Shown: one piece after another, positions 59,266-64,000 of the stretch
How the letters are laid out: each line of letters starts with the position of its first letter
How positions within the stretch are numbered: position 1 is the stretch's first letter
Source of the DNA: Desulfuromonas versatilis
GTDB lineage: Bacteria > Desulfobacterota > Desulfuromonadia > Desulfuromonadales > NIT-T3
Reading direction: 5' to 3'
Length of the DNA: 64,000 nucleotides
NCBI RefSeq assembly: GCF_019704135.1
Contig: NZ_AP024355.1
Span: 1,854,001-1,918,000, forward strand
Translations under genes and position numbers: made by a program
Notes under the pieces: generated by a model
The model's database searches: none
What the model was told of the DNA's origin: nothing
The model's input: the letters and a program-made list of their open reading frames with translations, nothing else

Positions 59266-60648
59266 ATGAAAAAGAAAATTTCCCTCATCGCGGCCGGATT
59301 GCTGCTGGCTGTCCCCACGCTGGCCTTGGCGGAGGACGCCCCGGTCTCGGAGATGACCTACATCCTGAACACCTTTTCGTTCCTGGTGATGGGCATTCTG
59401 GTCATGTGGATGGCCGCCGGTTTCGGCATGCTCGAGTCGGGCCTGGTCCGCTCCAAGAACGTCGCCACCATCTGTCTGAAGAATATCGCCCTGTTCGGCG
59501 TCGCCGGTATCCTTTACTACCTGATCGGCTACAATCTCATGTATTCCGGGGTTGACGGCGGGTTTATCGGCTCCTTCGGTCTCTGGGGGGCCGACGATGC
59601 GGCCGCCGCCGCCGGCGACTACTCGGCCGGCTATGCCGCCGCCTCCGACTGGTTCTTTCAGATGGTGTTCTGTGGCGCCGCCTGTTCGGTGGTTTCCGGC
59701 TGCGTCGCCGAACGCATCAAGCTGTGGTCCTTCATGGCCTTCTGCGTGATCCTGACCGGCGTTATTTACCCGATCCAGGGTTCCTGGGGCTGGGGCGGCG
59801 GCTGGCTCTCCGAGATGGGTTTCGTCGACTTCGCCGGTTCCACCATCGTTCACTCGGTGGGCGGCTGGGCCGCACTGACCGGCGCCATCATCCTCGGCGC
59901 CCGCAAAGGCAAGTACGGCAAAGACGGGCGCGTCAACCCGATGCCCGGTTCCAACATCCCCCTGGCCACCCTGGGCACCTTCATCCTGTGGATGGGCTGG
60001 TACGGATTTAACGGCGGTTCGGTTCTCGCCCTCGGCAGCGCCGGGGACGCCATCGCCATGTCGAACGTCATGGTCAACACCAACATGGCCGCCGCCGGCG
60101 GGATGATCGCCGCCATGGCTCTGGTCCAGGTTCTGTACAAGAAAGTCGACGTCACCATGGCACTCAACGGCGCCCTGGCCGGCCTGGTCAGCATCACTGC
60201 CGGTCCCGACACCCCCTCCCTGGGGGCTGCTACCCTGATCGGCGCGGTGGGCGGTGTCCTGGTGGTCCTGGCCGTTCCCTTCTTCGACAAGCTCAAGATC
60301 GACGACGTGGTCGGCGCTCTCTCCGTCCACTTGGTCTGCGGCATCTGGGGTACCCTGGCCGTGCCTTTCACCAACGCGGACGCCAGCTTCCTGACCCAGT
60401 TCATCGGGGTGGCCGCTACTGGGGCCTTCGTCGTCATCGCCTCCAGCGTTGCCTGGCTGGTCCTCAAGTTCACCGTCGGCATCCGCTGCAGCGAAGAGGA
60501 TGAGTTCCGCGGCCTCGACGTCTCCGAAATCGGCATGGAAGCCTACCCCGATTTCCAGCGGATCAACATCGGCGGCTCGGGTGTGCTCCCCGGCGTGCCC
60601 GGTGCCGCCGCGGCCGCCACCGCGGCCCGTCCCGTAAAGCAGTCCTGA
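59266..60648 (+). CDS. amtB: Ammonium transporter AmtB
   Basis: A 460-residue ammonium channel with a cleavable signal (MKKKISLIAAGLLLAVPTLA) and 11 spans. The twin-His pore is seen in STIVHSVGGWAALTGA (near 193) and LSVHLVCGIWGTLAVP (near 353), and the Phe gate region in WFFQMVFCGAACSVVSG. The cytoplasmic C-terminal part (IGMEAYPDFQRINIGGSG) is the GlnK-docking region, but it then carries an Ala/Pro-rich extension. AAGGAGGTATTCCC precedes the ATG. The second gene of the glnK-amtB unit. Confidence 0.95.
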   Translation: MKKKISLIAAGLLLAVPTLALAEDAPVSEMTYILNTFSFLVMGILVMWMAAGFGMLESGLVRSKNVATICLKNIALFGVAGILYYLIGYNLMYSGVDGGFIGSFGLWGADDAAAAAGDYSAGYAAASDWFFQMVFCGAACSVVSGCVAERIKLWSFMAFCVILTGVIYPIQGSWGWGGGWLSEMGFVDFAGSTIVHSVGGWAALTGAIILGARKGKYGKDGRVNPMPGSNIPLATLGTFILWMGWYGFNGGSVLALGSAGDAIAMSNVMVNTNMAAAGGMIAAMALVQVLYKKVDVTMALNGALAGLVSITAGPDTPSLGAATLIGAVGGVLVVLAVPFFDKLKIDDVVGALSVHLVCGIWGTLAVPFTNADASFLTQFIGVAATGAFVVIASSVAWLVLKFTVGIRCSEEDEFRGLDVSEIGMEAYPDFQRINIGGSGVLPGVPGAAAAATAARPVKQS

Positions 60649-60687
60649 TCAGCCTGAGCAGCACCGTAGATGCAATTTCAATGACCC

Positions 60688-60716
60688 GCCTGGTGGAATC
60701 AGCGATTCCACCAGGC
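60688..60716 (+). terminator. Perfect hairpin between amtB and the outer-membrane gene
   Basis: GCCTGGTGGAATC, loop AGC, GATTCCACCAGGC: 13-bp perfect stem, no T tract. More likely an mRNA stability or processing element, or a partial terminator, than a full stop. Confidence 0.7.
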
Positions 60717-60749
60717 AACTTAAACCTCACGCAAGGAGATCTAGGGAGT

Positions 60750-61481
60750 ATGAAGAAGCTGCTGATTGTATTGGCCACTGTATTGATGAGCACCGCCTGC
60801 CTTGTCACCACCTCGACGGCGGCCGTTGAGGTGGAGGGAGATGTTTACGCCGGCTATTACGACAAATACCTTTGGCGAGGGTTCGACCTAAGCAGCAGCA
60901 AGCACGTTCTTCAGCCCGGGATGGATGTCAGCTTCAAGGGGCTGACCCTGAGCTACTGGAGCAACATCCAACTGGATGACGGCGAGCTTTCCGAGACCGA
61001 CATCACCGTGGACTATTCCTTCGACGTCACCGATCTGGTTTCGCTGAGCGTCGGCAACATCTACTACAACCTCAGTGGCGATAAGGATGTGGCCGCGATC
61101 ACCGCCGACACCAACGAGCTTTACCTGGGAGTCGGGCTGAACACCCTGCTCTCGCCCACCGTTACCGCTTACTGGGACTACGACCAGGCTGAGGCGGACG
61201 GCCTGTACTTCACCTTTGCCGTTGGTCATTCGATCAAGACCTGTGAGGCGTTCACCCTGAACCTAGGCGCCCTGGTCAGCTACAACCAGTCCAGCGACTA
61301 CGCTGTTGCCAACTTCGACGACTTTCACAACTATGAACTGAGCATCGGTGGCGACCTCGCGGTGACTGACCAGATCAGCATCAGCCCCTCCTTCCTGTAC
61401 TCCTCGGGGATCAGCGACGAATCGAAGGCGCTGATCGACAGTGAAACCCTCGGCGGGATCACCGTGACCCTGACCTTCTAA
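60750..61481 (+). CDS. Outer-membrane protein, TIGR02001/Gcw_chp type
   Basis: A 243-residue exported barrel-like protein. ATG 60750 follows AAGGAGATCTAGGGAGT; a signal peptide (MKKLLIVLATVLMSTACLVT, cleaved near TSTAA) is followed by VEGDVYAGYYDKYLWRGFDL, the typical entry of the Gcw_chp (TIGR02001) family, alternating beta strands and a C-terminal ITVTLTF ending in Phe. The family is often found beside glnK-amtB, so a role in outer-membrane passage of small nitrogen compounds is plausible but unproven. A strong terminator follows. Confidence 0.85.
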   Translation: MKKLLIVLATVLMSTACLVTTSTAAVEVEGDVYAGYYDKYLWRGFDLSSSKHVLQPGMDVSFKGLTLSYWSNIQLDDGELSETDITVDYSFDVTDLVSLSVGNIYYNLSGDKDVAAITADTNELYLGVGLNTLLSPTVTAYWDYDQAEADGLYFTFAVGHSIKTCEAFTLNLGALVSYNQSSDYAVANFDDFHNYELSIGGDLAVTDQISISPSFLYSSGISDESKALIDSETLGGITVTLTF

Positions 61482-61519
61482 GTACAATAGCCGCCAGGTT
61501 TTGCCTCCTGTCGACAAAC

Positions 61520-61560
61520 GGGCCGCCATCCCCTACAATGGGACGGCGGCCCTATTTTTT
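61520..61560 (+). terminator. Terminator of the glnK-amtB-OMP unit
   Basis: GGGCCGCCATCCC, loop CTACAAT, GGGACGGCGGCCC then TATTTTTTT: a 13-bp stem with one mismatch and a T run. The ATG at 61538 that opens the next frame lies in the loop and is not the true start. Confidence 0.93.
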
Positions 61561-61576
61561 TCAGGAGTTTGACGGT

Positions 61577-62377
61577 TTGGCGGAGCCTTTTCGGAATGAC
61601 AAGTTTCCCGTGCGCCTCGCGGACGGTCATGAGGTCGAGTCGGTCTATTACGGCAGCGGCACCCTGTGCATCTCCAGCCAGGCCGGCTGCGCCGTGGGGT
61701 GTCCATTCTGCGCCTCCGGCAAATCGGGATTGCTGCGCAACCTGAGCGTCGAGGAGATGCAGTTGCAGGTGGACGAGGCCGGGCGAAGGGGGCACCGCCC
61801 CCGGCGCATCACTCTCTCTGGCATCGGCGAACCGCTGCACAATCCCGCAGCGGTCGCCCGCTTCATCACCCTTTCGGCTACCGAGGGGCTTCCCGTCTCC
61901 CTGACCACCACCGGCCATCCTCTGGCGCGGCTCGAGGAGTTTCTGCATCTTCCCCACAACGGACTGATGCTTTCCCTGCATGCCGGCAGTTCGGCCCTCC
62001 ATCGCCGGCTGGTGCCGCATGGGGCGGATTTCGAGGAGCTCTGGGCGGTGCTGGAGCGGCATTGGCCCCTGCTCTCCAGACGCCGCCGGCGCAAGCTCGG
62101 GGTGAATTTCCTGCTGCTCGCCGGGGTCAACGATGGCTCCGCCGAACTGCAGACCCTGGCAGAGCGCCTGAGAACCTTTCCCGAGCTGACCCTGCATCTG
62201 CTGACCTGCAATCCTGTGCCGGCCAGCCCTTTCGCCAGTCCGCCGGACGAGGCGGTGGCCGAAATTCACGCCAGGCTGGCGGGGCAGGGGATCAACGTGA
62301 GGCGACCCAACCCCTGGCGGGTTCGCCTCGAAGGGGGTTGCGGGACGCTCCTGCTGCGCAGGGGGGCTCGGCCGTAG
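61577..62377 (+). CDS. Short radical SAM protein, RlmN/Cfr-like
   Basis: A 266-residue radical SAM enzyme with the Cys-x3-Cys-x2-Cys cluster in GCAVGCPFCASG near residue 47, the GEP-like ITLSGIGEPLHNP, a MLSLHAGSSALHRRLVPH segment and a C-terminal GGCGTLLLRRG that may supply the methyl-carrying Cys known from RlmN/Cfr. It lacks the N-terminal accessory domain of RlmN (about 100 residues), so the substrate may differ from 23S rRNA A2503. I chose TTG 61577 because CAGGAG lies 9 bp upstream and the in-frame ATG falls within the preceding terminator. Confidence 0.8.
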   Translation: MAEPFRNDKFPVRLADGHEVESVYYGSGTLCISSQAGCAVGCPFCASGKSGLLRNLSVEEMQLQVDEAGRRGHRPRRITLSGIGEPLHNPAAVARFITLSATEGLPVSLTTTGHPLARLEEFLHLPHNGLMLSLHAGSSALHRRLVPHGADFEELWAVLERHWPLLSRRRRRKLGVNFLLLAGVNDGSAELQTLAERLRTFPELTLHLLTCNPVPASPFASPPDEAVAEIHARLAGQGINVRRPNPWRVRLEGGCGTLLLRRGARP

Positions 62378-62441
62378 CAAAGCCGCCTTTGCTGTGCTAT
62401 TCTTCAACCCTGTTCGCATCCCTTTCCCAAGCGAGTTCATC

Positions 62442-63236
62442 ATGGCCAACCTGTTGCGCAACAATCCCCTGACCAATTTTGCCCGCGGGTTTTTCTACCC
62501 CTTCAACAGCACCCGCTTTCTGCTGCATCACCCCGCGCTGTTGAAATACGTGGCGATCCCTTTTCTGATCAACCTGGTGGTGTTCTCCAGCGCCGTGTTT
62601 CTCGGCTTTGATTTCTTTAACGACGTGGTGATCCATTACGTACCCCGCGGCGAGGCCTGGTACTGGGCGATCCTCTACTACTTCGCCTGGTTGGTGGCGG
62701 TGCTGGTCACCGCCGTGGTGGTCTTTTTCAGCTTTACCGTGGTTGGGAACCTGGTCGCCTCGCCTTTCAATGACCTGCTTTCGGAGCGAACCGAGGAAAT
62801 GCTCACCGGGCAGAAGCATGACGAGCCATTTTCTTTTGCGGCCTTCTGGAAGGACACTTTGCGCGTGGTCGGGGTCGAAGTCAAAAAAATGGGGTTGTTC
62901 GTCTTAGTCATGGTGATGATTCTACCGCTGAACCTGCTGCCCGGTTTCGGATCCATCATTTATTCGGTGCTGGCCTTCGTGCTGACAGTGTTTTTCCTGG
63001 TCGTCGAGTACCTGGGGTACGTCATGGCCCGCAAACGGCTCGATTTTCGCCAGCAGCGGCGTTATGTATTAGGGCGCCTGGCCACCCTTGCCGGTTTCGG
63101 CACGGGCGTGCTGGCGTTGCTGGCGATACCCTTTCTGCAATTTTTCTGCATTCCCGTGGGTGTTGTGGGGGCGACCCGCCTTTGGTGCGACCTGGAGAGC
63201 CGCGATGCTCCAGGGGGGAGTTCCACCCCGTCCTGA
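62442..63236 (+). CDS. EI24/CysZ-like membrane protein
   Basis: A 264-residue inner-membrane protein with about five or six spans: FARGFFYPFNSTRFLLHHPA leading to VAIPFLINLVVFSSAVFLGF, the motif TVVGNLVASPFNDLLSERTE near 105-124 characteristic of the EI24 domain, and LPLNLLPGFGSIIYSVLAFV near 165. CysZ proteins of this family import sulfate, but others are uncharacterised. ATG 62442 gives MANLLRNNPLTNFARGF; the SD is weak. The next gene starts 45 bp after its stop. Confidence 0.85.
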   Translation: MANLLRNNPLTNFARGFFYPFNSTRFLLHHPALLKYVAIPFLINLVVFSSAVFLGFDFFNDVVIHYVPRGEAWYWAILYYFAWLVAVLVTAVVVFFSFTVVGNLVASPFNDLLSERTEEMLTGQKHDEPFSFAAFWKDTLRVVGVEVKKMGLFVLVMVMILPLNLLPGFGSIIYSVLAFVLTVFFLVVEYLGYVMARKRLDFRQQRRYVLGRLATLAGFGTGVLALLAIPFLQFFCIPVGVVGATRLWCDLESRDAPGGSSTPS

Positions 63237-63281
63237 CCGGTTTGTCGTTTTCATCGGGAATCGTTTTCCCGTCGAGGGATT

Positions 63282-64000
63282 ATGTTGAATATTGCCATTC
63301 ACGCCGCCATCGCCGGGGGCAAGGTGCTGATGCAGAAATTCGGCAGGACTTTGTCCGTGGCCCATAAGGGAGAGGTGGACCTGGTCACCGAGGCGGACCG
63401 TGCGTCGGAGGATGCCGTTGTTGCCATCCTGAGGGGAACCTTTCCCCGCCACGACATCCTCGCCGAGGAGGCCGATCATGGTCGGCGCGATTCGCGCTAC
63501 CGTTGGATCATCGACCCGCTGGACGGCACCACCAACTACGCCCACGGGTTCCCCTGGTTTGCGGTTTCCATCGCCCTGGAGGTCGACGATGAGATCACCC
63601 TCGGGGTGGTTTACAACCCGGCGCACCGGGAGATGTTTGTCGCCGAGCGGGGTGGGGGGGCCTTTTTGAACGACGTGCAGATCCGGGTTTCCAGGGTTTC
63701 TCGACTGGATCAAGCCTTGCTCGCCACTGGTTTTCCCTACGACCGGAAATCCTCATCCGTCAATAATTACGATCATTTCGTCAATTTTCAACAGTCGGCC
63801 CAGGCCTGCCGCCGGGCAGGGGCCGCCAGCCTGGATTTGGCCTACACCGCAGCCGGGCGCCTGGACGGGTATTGGGAAATGAAGCTCAAACCCTGGGACG
63901 TCGCCGCCGGCCAGCTGCTGGTGGCGGAGGCGGGCGGGATGGTCAGTGATTTTGATGGCCAAAGCTTCGACCCCTACGGTCGGGAGTGCCTGGCCAGCAA
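63282..64000 (+). CDS. Inositol monophosphatase family protein (3' partial)
   Basis: About 239 residues are visible; the gene runs off the window. Motifs of the metal-dependent phosphatase: EEADHG near 60 (metal Glu), WIIDPLDGTTNYAHGFPWF near 75-93 (metal Asp pair) and WEMKLKPWDVAAGQLLVAEA near 205-224 (third Asp). Members hydrolyse inositol-1-phosphate, or act as SuhB or as NADP/fructose-bisphosphate phosphatases. ATG 63282 follows CGAGGGATT. Confidence 0.93.
   Translation, partial: MLNIAIHAAIAGGKVLMQKFGRTLSVAHKGEVDLVTEADRASEDAVVAILRGTFPRHDILAEEADHGRRDSRYRWIIDPLDGTTNYAHGFPWFAVSIALEVDDEITLGVVYNPAHREMFVAERGGGAFLNDVQIRVSRVSRLDQALLATGFPYDRKSSSVNNYDHFVNFQQSAQACRRAGAASLDLAYTAAGRLDGYWEMKLKPWDVAAGQLLVAEAGGMVSDFDGQSFDPYGRECLAS

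Overview
The window is 64 kb of a GC-rich bacterial chromosome. Gene content points to a deltaproteobacterium of the Desulfuromonas/Geobacter type (inference, not proven): paired NarK transporters, a sigma-54-driven glnK-amtB unit with a terminator in its leader, a selenocysteine-containing OsmC-like protein, several tiny Cys-rich proteins and a copper/silver RND efflux operon. Genes are dense and carry good Shine-Dalgarno sites. No rRNA, tRNA or CRISPR array was seen.

Layout. 0-3.5 kb: end of a nitrate/nitrite transporter, a second NarK with an inserted soluble segment, and a PAS protein. 3.6-7.6 kb: DUF502 membrane protein, acyl-CoA synthetase and an M24 peptidase, with a MITE-like element between the last two. 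7.8-15.1 kb: an accessory island. Single AT-rich genes are followed by attC-like recombination sites (integron cassettes, no integrase in view). The island is broken up by an IS4-family element with an exact 9-bp target duplication, by three REP-associated tyrosine transposase (RAYT) genes and by many REP repeats. 15.2-30.8 kb: secreted catalase-peroxidase, drug/metabolite exporters, a K+ channel with RCK domains, glutaminase, an FRG-domain protein and an MBOAT/SGNH O-acetylation pair. 30.9-33.8 kb: rRNA/tRNA methyltransferase, OsmC-like selenoprotein, CsbD, rhodanese and a C_GCAxxG_C_C protein. 34-40.5 kb: cusCBA-type efflux operon preceded by a short Cys/His-bearing upstream ORF that overlaps the first gene by ATGA. 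40.7-56.8 kb: outer-membrane TraF-like protein, MaoC, nitroreductase, HDOD and cyclic-nucleotide-binding regulators, a c-type cytochrome, a sirtuin plus nicotinate phosphoribosyltransferase pair, rhomboid, aldehyde dehydrogenase, L,D-transpeptidase, TraB-like protein, small proteins and an unassigned structured RNA. 57-61.5 kb: NtrB-like kinase, then sigma-54 promoter, leader terminator, glnK, amtB and an outer-membrane protein (nitrogen acquisition). 61.5-64 kb: a short RlmN/Cfr-like radical SAM protein, an EI24 membrane protein and an inositol monophosphatase cut by the window end.

Most notable points: (1) the OsmC-like gene at 31521-31991 (minus) has an in-frame UGA exactly at the peroxidatic cysteine and a strong hairpin 19 nt downstream, so ordinary gene callers would truncate it; (2) the cassette/attC island and the mobile elements inserted into it; (3) the apparent antitermination leader of glnK; (4) the self-contained RNA gene near 56.4 kb; (5) the short ORF coupled to the copper efflux operon.
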